Counted from the stretch's first letter, positions 1 through 6,993 are shown. The stretch: DNA of 9,778 bases from JAZKFT01 sp043760535 (GCA_043760535.1 JAYUOV010000244.1:1-9778); one strand, 5' to 3'. Numbers and translations: made by a program. The notes: generated from the sequence alone by a model not told the origin.

Positions 1-637
1 CGGTAATATCCATAAACTCTGCAGCTGATTTTATTTTTTTGGTCAGTTTTATATCTGCATCACTCGGTTTGGTACTGCCACTTGGGTGGTTGTGCGACAA
101 AACAATTCGGGTAGCATTTTCATCCAAAGCTTTTTTAATGATAACCCTAGGGTCGGCCACGGTACCGGTAAGGCCGCCGGTGCTAATAATATGGTAGCCG
201 TTTACCTTATGCGCCGTATTTAAAAAAAGCACTACAAATACTTCCCGTGGCTCATCTTGTAAAATACTTTGCAGGTATTGGGCAATGGTTCGGCTATTAT
301 TCATAAGTGGCTTTTCAAGAGCTTGTGCACCTTGCCTGCGGCGGCCTACCTCCAGGGCTGCGGCTATGGTTACAGCTTTGGCCATGCCAATGCCTTTTAC
401 CTGCTGCAGGTCTTTTGTGCTCAGTTTTCCCAGCTCATTCAGGTTATCCTTACCCAGTTTCAGTATTTCTTTTGCCAAATCTATGGCCGATTTATTTTTT
501 GTGCCATTGTTAATCAATATGGCTAGCAGTTCGCTATTACTTAAAGATGCGGCTCCTTTTTGCAGTAATTTTTCCCTTGGCCGGTCGTCTTCGGCCCAGT
601 TTTTAATAGAGTTAGAAACTGTTTCTATATTTTCCAT
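1..637 (-). CDS. radC: RadC family JAB/MPN-domain protein, C-terminus cut by the window edge
   Basis: Translating the minus strand from the ATG at 637 gives 212 codons without a stop before the window begins. The N-terminal half carries the RadC helix-hairpin-helix pattern (around residues 78-100, KGIGMAKAVTIAAALEVGRR). The C-terminal half is a JAMM/MPN metal-binding domain: H182 and H184 in SHNHPSG, then PSDAD with D195, preceded by REVFVVLFL and GGLTGTVADPRV. All visible metal ligands are intact. The family was named for a supposed repair role in E. coli that has since been doubted; its biochemical function is unsettled. The missing part should be only about 20 residues, judging from usual RadC length. 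It diverges from prs across 209 bp. A weak -7-like box (minus-strand TTGGTTTG, 661-668, one mismatch to TAnnTTTG) lies 23 bp upstream of the start; no -33 element was found. The start is supported by the typical opening with NWAEDDRPREKLL. Confidence 0.95.
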   Translation of the reverse strand, partial: MENIETVSNSIKNWAEDDRPREKLLQKGAASLSNSELLAILINNGTKNKSAIDLAKEILKLGKDNLNELGKLSTKDLQQVKGIGMAKAVTIAAALEVGRRRQGAQALEKPLMNNSRTIAQYLQSILQDEPREVFVVLFLNTAHKVNGYHIISTGGLTGTVADPRVIIKKALDENATRIVLSHNHPSGSTKPSDADIKLTKKIKSAAEFMDIT

Positions 638-691
638 ACATGATTTTTTGATGGGTGGTGCAAACCAATATCTTCGCAACAAGATAAGATG

Positions 692-727
692 TTAGGGGGT
701 TAGAGATTGGGGATTGAGGATTTGTAT
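692..727. repeat. degenerate heptamer repeat run, G-rich
   Basis: After a first 8-bp unit (692-699), four units keep an exact 7-bp register from 700 to 727: TTAGAGA, TTGGGGA, TTGAGGA, TTTGTAT. Each begins with TT and most end in GA. It lies between the divergent radC and prs genes. There is no coding potential. Confidence 0.6.
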
Positions 728-781
728 TTTATAAACTGGCATTGTTTACGAATTTCTAATTTTCTATTAAATAATTGCCAA

Positions 782-830
782 TAACCTATTTACCTCTAAA
801 CAACTCACCACTAGCAACTTGCTATCTACA
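782..830. repeat. degenerate heptamer repeat run, C/A-rich
   Basis: A 7-bp register is clearest at 803-830, where units start ACT, ACT, ACT and ATC (for example ACTCACC, ACTAGCA, ACTTGCT). It extends more loosely back to 782. This run ends 16 bp before the prs start codon. An in-frame TTG at 775 would translate it, but that extension is repeat sequence and not protein. Confidence 0.55.
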
Positions 831-846
831 CCAAAAAATCAATTTT

Positions 847-1797
847 ATGAGTGAACATGCACGGATATTTTCAGGTTTAAAATCGCAGTACCTGGCCGAA
901 AAAATTTGCAGCAGCTTTGGTACAAAGCCCGGAGCTGTTAATATTCAGCACTTTAGCGATGGCGAATTTGGTGTAGAATTTCTGGAAAGTGTACGGGGCG
1001 ACTATGTTTTTTTAATACAAAGCACTTTTGCCCCCACCGATAACCTGATGGAACTGCTGCTGATGATAGATGCAGCAAGGCGTGCCTCTGCGTATAAAGT
1101 TATAGCCGTAATGCCTTATTATGGCTTTAGCCGGCAAGATAAAAAAGACCGCCCAAGGGTAGCCATTGGCTCTAAACTAGTGGCCAATATGCTTACTGCT
1201 GCTGGTGCCGACCGCATCATTACCATGGATCTCCACGCACCGCAAATACAAGGTTACTTTGATATTCCGGTAGATCATCTAGACAGCTCGGCCATTTTTA
1301 TACCATATATAGAAAAACTAAACCTGGAGAACCTAACCTTTGCAGCACCCGATGTAGGCAGCACCAACCGTGTACGAGAAGTGGCCAGTTATTTTAATGC
1401 CGAAATGGTTATTTGCGATAAGCACCGCAAACGTGCCAACGAAATAGCAAGCATGACCGTAATTGGCGATGTAACCGACCGCGATGTTGTAATTATAGAC
1501 GACATCTGCGATACCGGTGGCACACTGGCAAAAAGTGCAGGCTTACTTAAAGAAAAAGGGGCAAGAAGCGTTAGGGCATTGTGTACCCACCCGGTACTTA
1601 GTGGTAAGGCTTACGAAAATATTGAGAATAGTGTGCTGGAAGAATTGGTGGTGTGCGATACCATTCCATTAAGGCAATCATCTACAAAAATTAAAGTACT
1701 TTCTGTGGCCGATCTTTTTGCGATTGCCATTAGAAATGCTTTTGAAAACAAAAGTATTCACGAACTGTTTATACATAGCCACAAAAAACAAAAGTGA
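847..1797 (+). CDS. prs: ribose-phosphate pyrophosphokinase (PRPP synthetase)
   Basis: This 316-residue protein makes PRPP from ribose 5-phosphate and ATP, the entry point to purine, pyrimidine, histidine, tryptophan and NAD synthesis, in the cytosol. Visible signatures are FSDGE (36-40), the ATP-site stretch SRQDKKDRPR (95-104), the metal/ATP segment with D128-L-H130 followed by APQIQGYF, the flexible-loop region CDKHRKRAN (190-198) with K192, and the PRPP-binding loop VVIIDDICDTGGT (214-226). Nothing catalytic seems missing, and the length is normal for class I enzymes. I chose the ATG at 847 because MSEHARIFSG matches the usual start of the family; the upstream in-frame TTG at 775 would add 24 residues made of heptamer repeat. 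No Shine-Dalgarno is present, only an A/T-rich leader, as is usual in Bacteroidota. It stands alone, diverging from radC, with no clear terminator hairpin directly behind it. Confidence 0.97.
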   Translation: MSEHARIFSGLKSQYLAEKICSSFGTKPGAVNIQHFSDGEFGVEFLESVRGDYVFLIQSTFAPTDNLMELLLMIDAARRASAYKVIAVMPYYGFSRQDKKDRPRVAIGSKLVANMLTAAGADRIITMDLHAPQIQGYFDIPVDHLDSSAIFIPYIEKLNLENLTFAAPDVGSTNRVREVASYFNAEMVICDKHRKRANEIASMTVIGDVTDRDVVIIDDICDTGGTLAKSAGLLKEKGARSVRALCTHPVLSGKAYENIENSVLEELVVCDTIPLRQSSTKIKVLSVADLFAIAIRNAFENKSIHELFIHSHKKQK

Positions 1798-2053
1798 TCA
1801 TAGTTAAAAACCATGTAAAAATGCAATAACTTTTTATACGCCAATGGCATCACTGTTTGCTGCTTTTAATTTTAAAATGATAAAGCCAACATAATGCCTC
1901 AAAAAACTTTTCATTACAATAACGGTGAAATAACCATTGAAAGGAAACCTGAAACCTGTATCCGTTTCACCGTATGTTACTAGGGTCTTAGCAAAGCGTT
2001 TAACCCCACACCGTAAACCATAGATAGATGTAAGCAAGGCCGAAAAGCAAAAA

Positions 2054-2098
2054 AATTAATTCAACAGATTCAGTAGATTCATCGGATTAATCAGTGCC
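2054..2098. repeat. degenerate nonamer repeat run
   Basis: Five consecutive 9-bp units hold exact register: AATTAATTC, AACAGATTC, then units at 2072, 2081 and 2090. Every unit starts with A, and the core GATT recurs at the same place in units 2-4. It is noncoding and lies in the gap behind prs. Confidence 0.55.
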
Positions 2099-2306
2099 TT
2101 AATGGTGCAATAAACGATACTATAAAAAAACAGATGGTATAAAGAAAACAAGGGTTAGCAGTACAGCCTTGTGCCGCTATGGCACATCGGTATGCAAATT
2201 GTTATGTAATGGCAATCATAGCAAAATTGATTTTAAGGGATAAAGTGAAACAAATGTTAAGCATACTGTAGATGGTGCATTCCGCTCTGCGAATACCCTG
2301 TGGGCG

Positions 2307-2314
2307 TACCTTTG
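2307..2314 (+). promoter_or_regulatory. Bacteroidota-type -7 promoter box (TACCTTTG)
   Basis: TACCTTTG is an exact match to the Bacteroidota -7 consensus TAnnTTTG. It ends only 4 bp before the ATG at 2319, so initiation at the usual distance would fall on or next to the start codon and give a leaderless mRNA. I see no good TTG -33 element at 19-21 bp upstream, which lowers confidence. Confidence 0.5.
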
Positions 2315-2318
2315 CTAT

Positions 2319-2663
2319 ATGTTAACGCAAAAAGAGGCAGCATTTTTAAAATACTGGGAGGCTAACAGAGAACGGCACGGAAAATTACTATATCAGTTAC
2401 TTACTGGCTTACCACTTGCTTTGTTTTTTGGGTTTGCTTATTGGGGCGTTATGGAGTTACTGGTTTACTTTAATGCCTTTCCCAGAGCAGGAATGAAGTA
2501 TAATGCCTTTGGTGCTTATGGCAATACCATTATTATCGCCATTATTATTTTTGGCGTTTTCTTTTCTGTTTTTACCAAAAAATTTAATTGGGAAAAAAGA
2601 GAGGAGAAGTATAAAGAGTTTGTAGCAAAAAATAAAACAACTAAACAAACAGAAAACACATGA
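2319..2663 (+). CDS. small two-helix membrane protein, function unknown
   Basis: This 114-residue protein has a charged N-terminal segment (KYWEANRERHGK, 11-22) and two hydrophobic stretches that read as membrane helices, at about 26-50 (LLTGLPLALFFGFAYWG and on) and 69-86 (NTIIIAIIIFGVFFSVF). It ends in a lysine/glutamate-rich cytoplasm-type tail (88-114). I do not recognise a named family. Its layout resembles small uncharacterised proteins that I recall from Chitinophagaceae, with the same opening (MLTxxE..FLxYWE); this is recollection and not a search. The start at 2319 fits that opening. Its stop overlaps the start of the FKBP gene by 4 bp (ATGA), so the two are almost certainly co-transcribed and translationally coupled, which suggests an envelope role. 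Function cannot be assigned. Confidence 0.8.
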   Translation: MLTQKEAAFLKYWEANRERHGKLLYQLLTGLPLALFFGFAYWGVMELLVYFNAFPRAGMKYNAFGAYGNTIIIAIIIFGVFFSVFTKKFNWEKREEKYKEFVAKNKTTKQTENT

Positions 2664-3145
2664 AGCATTTTTTTTCGTTAGGTGCATTTACAATAGCCTG
2701 CTTTTTTATAATGGGCAGCAATTGTAATAAGACAGACACAACTGCCTGTGTAGCCGTGGAGCCTACCACAGAGGAAGCAGCCATTATTGCCTATAATACC
2801 CTTAAAGGCTATACGGCTGTAAAGCATAGTTCGGGTATGTATTACCAAATAGTAAGTATGGGTACCGGAGCTACCCCAACTGCCTCAAGCCAAGTAAGGG
2901 CACAGTATAAAGGCCAGCTTTTCGATGGCACTCAATTTGATAGCAATAATAGCCCAAGTGGTGCTTCTTTTAATTTAAGTGGTGTTATTCAGGGCTGGAC
3001 TATTGGGATACCGCTTATAAAATCGGGTGGTGTTATTAGGCTTATGATTCCTTCTAAATACGGCTATGGGTGCACCGGTAGTGGAGGTAGTATTCCACCA
3101 AACACTCCATTGTTTTTTGAGGTTACGTTACTGGCAGTTTTTTAA
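2660..3145 (+). CDS. exported FKBP-type peptidyl-prolyl cis-trans isomerase, probable lipoprotein
   Basis: This 161-residue protein has a hydrophobic signal segment (residues 4-19) followed by a single FKBP domain (about 60-161). FKBP active-site positions are in place: the aromatic in AQYKGQLFDG (Y83), F93-D94 in TQFDSN, V109-I110 and W113 in VIQGW, I130 with YGYG (134-137), and F152 in LFFEVTLL. It should therefore catalyse prolyl isomerisation, helping fold exported proteins. C22 (GSNC, then NK) suggests lipidation and envelope anchoring, but Asn at the -1 position is not canonical; the alternative Cys14 lies inside the hydrophobic core and is less likely. Between the signal and the domain is a helical linker (PTTEEAAIIAYNTLKGY). 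It overlaps the upstream membrane-protein gene by 4 bp and is followed by a strong hairpin terminator. Partner and substrate are not evident. Confidence 0.9.
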   Translation: MKHFFSLGAFTIACFFIMGSNCNKTDTTACVAVEPTTEEAAIIAYNTLKGYTAVKHSSGMYYQIVSMGTGATPTASSQVRAQYKGQLFDGTQFDSNNSPSGASFNLSGVIQGWTIGIPLIKSGGVIRLMIPSKYGYGCTGSGGSIPPNTPLFFEVTLLAVF

Positions 3146-3163
3146 ATAGCTACAGCATATTTT

Positions 3164-3203
3164 AATACAAAAGCCCTGTTTAAACGAACAGGGTTTTTGT
3201 ATT
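3164..3203. terminator. bidirectional intrinsic terminator
   Basis: The 17-nt arms 3164-3180 and 3187-3203 pair around a 6-nt loop (TAAACG), with one G-U wobble. The core is CCCTGTT/AACAGGG, with A-rich and T-rich outer parts, so T-runs follow the GC core in both directions. It ends the membrane-protein/FKBP unit and can also stop transcription of the convergent minus-strand gene whose stop lies at 3324. Confidence 0.85.
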
Positions 3204-3323
3204 TACCTAGCCTAGTAGGTACCGAGTAATTCTAGCTTTTTGCAATAGTGATACTGAGCCAAGAGGAGGATACACATCATTTTTAGTAAACCCAGCTTAG
3301 CTAGCCAATATTACATAAAACCG

Positions 3324-5534
3324 CTATTCTGTAGTGGGCGAAGCACTTGCCGGGGCAGTAGCTTTTGTATAAGCATTAATAAAAATAGCACCGAGGTTTT
3401 TGTATGGCGGCACATAATCATTGAAATCGTAAGGGCTGCCTTTCGGTATTTTTTGCTCTAACAGTTTCCAGTAATCAATCCAGTTAATATTCCTGCCCAT
3501 TTTTAATTCTTCTATCATAGTGGTAAAAATGGCTACATTGGCCAAGCCAAAACCTGTCTGCTTGCTGCCTATCAGGTAAGCCTCGGGGCACACATCTAAA
3601 ATATCTTTTAGGCTATGGTACGCACCGCAGCTGCCCAGTATTATTACTTTACTGCTAGGCGCCAATTGTTTTATGGTATAGGGTAAAAAATAACTGTGGC
3701 CTCGGTGTACAGTAATGCTTGGTTTGTAGTTGTTGATGTCCATCCATTCGTTTAGGTGTTGTTGCGAAAGTGCGTCTTCGTTTTTCTCTTCGAACCCCGG
3801 ATTATTGGCAAAAATTACAAACGGCACAGCACTTTTTATACTGTTAAACTGAACCCATTCAGGGGTAGTTGTACGTTTCCAATCTTTGTTGGTGTATATA
3901 TTTTTTAGTGTTTCAAAACTGCCACGGCCAATGTTATCTCCATAAAAATACATTTGTAAAATAATGCGTCCGCTGTCATCTTTCAGATAACTATTCTGCA
4001 CATCATATACAGGTAAAATGCCAAGGCTATCTGTAAGGTTAATGGTGCTGGCACTATCGCTGCTGCTCAGTATCAGGTTTTCGAGGCGGTAAATTATTTG
4101 GCCACGTTTATTGCCATTTATAATTGCGGCAGTGTAGTTTTTGCGAATCTGCTCCAGCATTAGTTTTTTAATGGTATCATTTTTTATACTGGCATAACTG
4201 TTGGCCACGTCCACTGCATCTTCTAGGTCATTTCCAGTGCCTTTATCTAAATCGTTTACAAAATTGGTCATTAGTGCGGTGGCACTTTCTTTACTCATTC
4301 TTTTTAAAAAGTTATCCAGTTTATTGTAATTGGCAGCCATGGTAATAAACTTTTTATAATGGTCGTTATTTACCAAAGCCAGCAAAGTATCGGCATTGGG
4401 GTTTGCCATCCGTTGCCAAATGCGGTCGTAACTGTTTGTGTAGCTGCTGGTATAAATTTCCGATTCCGCCGATACAATCATATAATAGAGTTCCTGTGCA
4501 GTAAGTGGTTCTATCTTTTTAAACCTGATGGGTGCTGGTGAATCGTGCAAGCCATTGATGCGGTTTACAAATGGTTCTACCGATTTTGTGTGTATCATTT
4601 CTCTGAGTGTTTTTGCCACCAATGGGGTATCGCCTTTGGCCATGCGGCCGGCATAGGCTATTTGTGTTTTTACCAATAACCTGTAATAACTAAGGGTATC
4701 TTTCATTTCTTTTTTAATACTATCAATAGTTATTGTTCCATTTGCCAGATTATCCAAAAATGGAAAGTATAACCGTCCACTATTGTCATCGGCCAGCTCG
4801 CAAATTAATTTTACAATGGCATTAGGGTGGCGCTGTATGCGGCGGCCAAATTTTGTATTGCCAGCCTGTGCGTAAGAGTATAATTTTTCCGGTTCTCTTT
4901 TGGCAGTAATGGCTATAAGGCTATCTGCAAAAGCAATGTCGGGGTTGGCACTTAGGGCGCCAAGAATTTTGTCTGGGTTTTCTTCTAAATATCTTAATAT
5001 AAGCCTTGTTTTAGCAGCAGGTATGCCGGGGTTACTTAAAAAAGAAATGCCCGACTTTAAAATTATATTTCCGGTTGCAGATGAATATTGACCAATAAGC
5101 GGTGCAATAGACTGCCCTTTTCTATCAAGTAAATAAGCTTGTTCCCAAGCTTTTAATGTTTCAGAAAAATCAATAATCTTAACTTTCTTTTTGGCTTTGG
5201 CACTCATAAATTCCTGCATCATTTCTCCAAGCCCCCTTATATATGTTTGTTTTTGTGTATTGTTAAGTGCAGTGTCTAGTTCTATTTGCTTTTGTAATAC
5301 ATCTACTTTGTTGGTAACAGCATAGGTTAGTTGCAGGTTTACTTCTTCATCGTAGCCAATATTTATTACATCATCCGGCTTGCCATCTATACCCAAAAAT
5401 TGTGTTTGTATTTTATCGAGGTTATAATGCTGTAATTGCCTGCCTTGGGCAATGGGATAATTAATAGGCTGTGCCGAACTAGAAAAAAAAATTACCAGAA
5501 AGATGATAGTAACGAAGGGTATTAAACGATTCAT
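3324..5534 (-). CDS. large exported protein with a putative caspase/gingipain-like (clan CD) C-terminal domain
   Basis: I recognise no named family for this 736-residue protein. Residues 1-22 form a signal peptide ending SSSAQ, so it is exported. Residues 35-490 look mainly helical and polar, with helix-repeat character (for example YLEENPDKILGALSANPDI, 182-200), and could be a scaffold. The last quarter is different: strands FVIFANNPG (572-580) and SITVHRGHSYF (606-616, with H610 and H613), a short helix, the strand KVIILGSCGAYH (629-640, with C636), then AYLIGSKQTGFGLANVAIF (652-670) and a helix ending LKMGRNINW (677-685). A His after one strand and a Gly-Ser-Cys-Gly after the next is the arrangement of clan CD cysteine peptidases. 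The 23-26 residue His-Cys spacing is shorter than in caspases, so this is inference. The gene is alone on its strand, converges on the FKBP unit, and ends in a Ser/Ala/Pro/Thr-rich tail (725-736). Confidence 0.85.
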   Translation of the reverse strand: MNRLIPFVTIIFLVIFFSSSAQPINYPIAQGRQLQHYNLDKIQTQFLGIDGKPDDVINIGYDEEVNLQLTYAVTNKVDVLQKQIELDTALNNTQKQTYIRGLGEMMQEFMSAKAKKKVKIIDFSETLKAWEQAYLLDRKGQSIAPLIGQYSSATGNIILKSGISFLSNPGIPAAKTRLILRYLEENPDKILGALSANPDIAFADSLIAITAKREPEKLYSYAQAGNTKFGRRIQRHPNAIVKLICELADDNSGRLYFPFLDNLANGTITIDSIKKEMKDTLSYYRLLVKTQIAYAGRMAKGDTPLVAKTLREMIHTKSVEPFVNRINGLHDSPAPIRFKKIEPLTAQELYYMIVSAESEIYTSSYTNSYDRIWQRMANPNADTLLALVNNDHYKKFITMAANYNKLDNFLKRMSKESATALMTNFVNDLDKGTGNDLEDAVDVANSYASIKNDTIKKLMLEQIRKNYTAAIINGNKRGQIIYRLENLILSSSDSASTINLTDSLGILPVYDVQNSYLKDDSGRIILQMYFYGDNIGRGSFETLKNIYTNKDWKRTTTPEWVQFNSIKSAVPFVIFANNPGFEEKNEDALSQQHLNEWMDINNYKPSITVHRGHSYFLPYTIKQLAPSSKVIILGSCGAYHSLKDILDVCPEAYLIGSKQTGFGLANVAIFTTMIEELKMGRNINWIDYWKLLEQKIPKGSPYDFNDYVPPYKNLGAIFINAYTKATAPASASPTTE

Positions 5535-5728
5535 AAATTTTAAGAGTTACACTGCAAAATACATACCGTTTTGCAAACGAATAAAGTATTAAGACCAGTA
5601 TTCAGGGTAAACGCATGTAAATTTTAAAGCCGTTATCTATTTTTCTAAATATTAATTACCTCACCCTACTATTTTTGGCTTTCTCTTTACACTTGCTTTT
5701 ACGGAAGTCTCTGTTTTAATAACATTTT

Positions 5729-5884
5729 ATGGCTAACCTGTTTAATATTCCAAAGTTTTCCGCTGCATTTTTTGCTTTTTTCTTGCTTTTTTTATTAAAG
5801 GCTATATCCAAAATTTACAGTTTGCCGTTAACAGTATGGAACAGGAGATTGAGGTATTTTAAAAACAAGGTTGCGGCTTGGTAG
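5729..5884 (+). CDS. possible small single-helix membrane peptide (doubtful)
   Basis: An ATG at 5729 opens 51 codons ending at TAG (5884). The peptide begins MANLFNIPKFSAAFFAFF, runs on as a hydrophobic helix (about residues 11-24), and has a basic tail (WNRRLRYFKNKVAAW). Such a layout occurs in small membrane proteins and type I toxins, but also arises by chance in AT-rich DNA. An exact -7 box match (TATTTTTG, 5670-5677) lies 51 bp upstream, without a visible -33 element. There is no homology that I can recognise, so treat it as a candidate only. Confidence 0.2.
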   Translation: MANLFNIPKFSAAFFAFFLLFLLKAISKIYSLPLTVWNRRLRYFKNKVAAW

Positions 5885-5976
5885 AAGCAAAAGCAGGTGA
5901 ATTTATTTTGGCGCCTATGTGCTAACATTTTTTCAAATAATAATTAGTAGTGTTGGCTAAATAAAAAAGCATGCAT

Positions 5977-6012
5977 AAAAAAGCGGCAACCTGTATGGGT
6001 CGCCGCTTTTTA
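5977..6012 (-). terminator. intrinsic terminator of the rplM-rpsI-rpsB-tsf operon
   Basis: The arms AAAAAGCGGC (5978-5987) and GCCGCTTTTT (6002-6011) pair perfectly, and an inner ACC/GGT stem is stacked across one A/C mismatch. On the minus strand the GC core is followed by six T residues. It starts about 70 bp beyond the tsf stop codon, where the ribosomal operon would be expected to end. Confidence 0.85.
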
Positions 6013-6081
6013 TATAAGCCTCTAAAGTATTTTAAGATTCAATAGTAATGAATGGTTGAGAACACCTTATCGTTTCTAAGA

Positions 6082-6927
6082 TTATCCTAAAGCTACACGT
6101 TTAAAAGAAACAACTTTCAAATCAGCATCTACGCTTTTCAGGTAATCGGCTACAGATTTGCTGCCGTCTTTTACAAAAGCCTGGCTCAGCAAAGTGGTTT
6201 CTTTAAAGAAAGTGTTCAGCTTGCCTTCGGCTATTTTAGCAATCATTTCAGCAGGTTTGCCCGCCATTTTAGGATCGTTATTAATAACATCAGTTACAAT
6301 GGCTCTTTCACGTTCTACAGTTTCGGCAGGTACGCTGTCGCTATCTACGGCTACCGGGTTAAGGGCGGCTATTTGCATGGCCACATCTTTACCAGCCTCG
6401 GCAGCGGCTTTATTAAGGCCTACCAATACACCCATACGGTTGCTACCGTGTATGTATGAAGCTACATATTCAGCGTCTATTCTTTCGAACTTGCTGATGC
6501 CGATTTTTTCGCCGATGGACGCCAGTTTGTCGTTGATTAATTCTGCAACTTTAGCACCGTTAATTTCAACAGCATTCAATTCATCTACACTTTTTACATC
6601 GCTGCTAATAGCTGCATCCATAATGCTTTGTGCAAAGACAACGAAATCGTCGTTTTTGCTTACAAAGTCGGTTTCGCAGCTTAGGCAAATGGTGATGCCG
6701 GTTTTGTTATCGGCAGTTGTTTTGGCCAACACTACACCTTCTTTGGCATCACGGTCGCTACGGAGTGCGGCTACTTTTTGACCCTTTTTACGCAACCAAT
6801 CTATGGCAGCTTCAAAATCGCCATTGCTTTCTGTTAATGCCTTGCGGCAATCCATCATACCAGCACCTGTGGCCTGACGCAGCTTGTTAATGTCGGCTGC
6901 TGTTATAACTACTACAGTTTCGCTCAT
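6082..6927 (-). CDS. tsf: translation elongation factor Ts
   Basis: EF-Ts is the guanine-nucleotide exchange factor that recycles EF-Tu-GDP to EF-Tu-GTP in the cytosol. The protein is 281 residues, close to the 283 of E. coli. The N-terminal UBA-like domain (8-50) shows ITAADINKLRQATGAGMMDC and the following WLRKKGQKVA. The EF-Tu-contacting motif TDFVSKNDDF is at 86-95. The core then follows, with ALNPVAVDSDSVP (198-210). No key residue looks altered. It is the last gene of the ribosomal cluster, 265 bp beyond rpsB and followed by an intrinsic terminator. Its start is preceded by a very A-rich stretch instead of a Shine-Dalgarno. The long spacer upstream contains an 11-bp hairpin that may set its expression relative to rpsB. 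The C-terminus (KVVSFKRVALG) is as expected for a Bacteroidota EF-Ts. Confidence 0.98.
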   Translation of the reverse strand: MSETVVVITAADINKLRQATGAGMMDCRKALTESNGDFEAAIDWLRKKGQKVAALRSDRDAKEGVVLAKTTADNKTGITICLSCETDFVSKNDDFVVFAQSIMDAAISSDVKSVDELNAVEINGAKVAELINDKLASIGEKIGISKFERIDAEYVASYIHGSNRMGVLVGLNKAAAEAGKDVAMQIAALNPVAVDSDSVPAETVERERAIVTDVINNDPKMAGKPAEMIAKIAEGKLNTFFKETTLLSQAFVKDGSKSVADYLKSVDADLKVVSFKRVALG

Positions 6928-6966
6928 AATATTATTTTTTTTAAAAATTTATAGCACACGGTTGAA

Positions 6967-6993
6967 ACAGACTGGACGGATGAACACGAATTT
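6967..6993. repeat. loose nonamer-period repeat
   Basis: Three 9-bp units in register (ACAGACTGG, ACGGATGAA, CACGAATTT) share G at position 4 and A at position 5. They lie in the rpsB-tsf spacer, close to the tsf start. The match is weaker than at 2054-2098 and could be chance. Confidence 0.3.

Larger units (their letters stand above)
1798..2318. other. 521-bp intergenic region, no convincing gene
   Basis: No ORF here resembles a known protein. It holds a perfect 9-bp inverted repeat (ACGGTGAAA at 1922-1930, TTTCACCGT at 1965-1973) whose 34-bp loop contains a tandem GAAACCT duplication (1944-1957), a 9-bp-period repeat (2054-2098), and a 6-bp hairpin with a 5-nt loop (TGTGCC at 2170-2175, GGCACA at 2181-2186). 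A 67-codon minus-strand ORF (2037 to 1834) shows no recognisable family and I do not call it. The 3' end carries the promoter of the following gene. Confidence 0.6.
5535..6081. other. 547-bp intergenic region
   Basis: Directly upstream of the large minus-strand gene is a 7-bp inverted repeat (TGCAAAA at 5553-5559, TTTTGCA at 5569-5575), a possible operator. The region also contains a minus-strand 7/8 match to the -7 box (TTCGTTTG, plus positions 5572-5579). It includes a doubtful 51-codon plus-strand ORF (5729-5884) and the terminator of the ribosomal operon (5977-6012). I see no RNA gene. Confidence 0.5.

Noticed and set aside
269..695. Three overlapping plus-strand open frames (85, 136 and 68 codons)
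   Set aside because: They lie antisense to radC, whose minus-strand frame shows clear domain motifs. They are shadows.
775..846. TTG start giving prs a 24-residue N-terminal extension
   Set aside because: The extension is heptamer repeat, and the family begins at the ATG at 847.
1834..2037. 67-codon minus-strand ORF behind prs
   Set aside because: No family resemblance, no -7 box seen upstream, and it spans the inverted repeat; probably chance.
2457..2687. 76-codon minus-strand ORF
   Set aside because: Antisense to the small membrane protein and the FKBP start; a shadow.
4359..5091. Two plus-strand ORFs of 60 and 63 codons
   Set aside because: Antisense to the large exported protein, with no independent evidence.
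6158..6781. 207-codon plus-strand ORF
   Set aside because: Antisense to tsf. The length follows from the codon pattern of the real gene.
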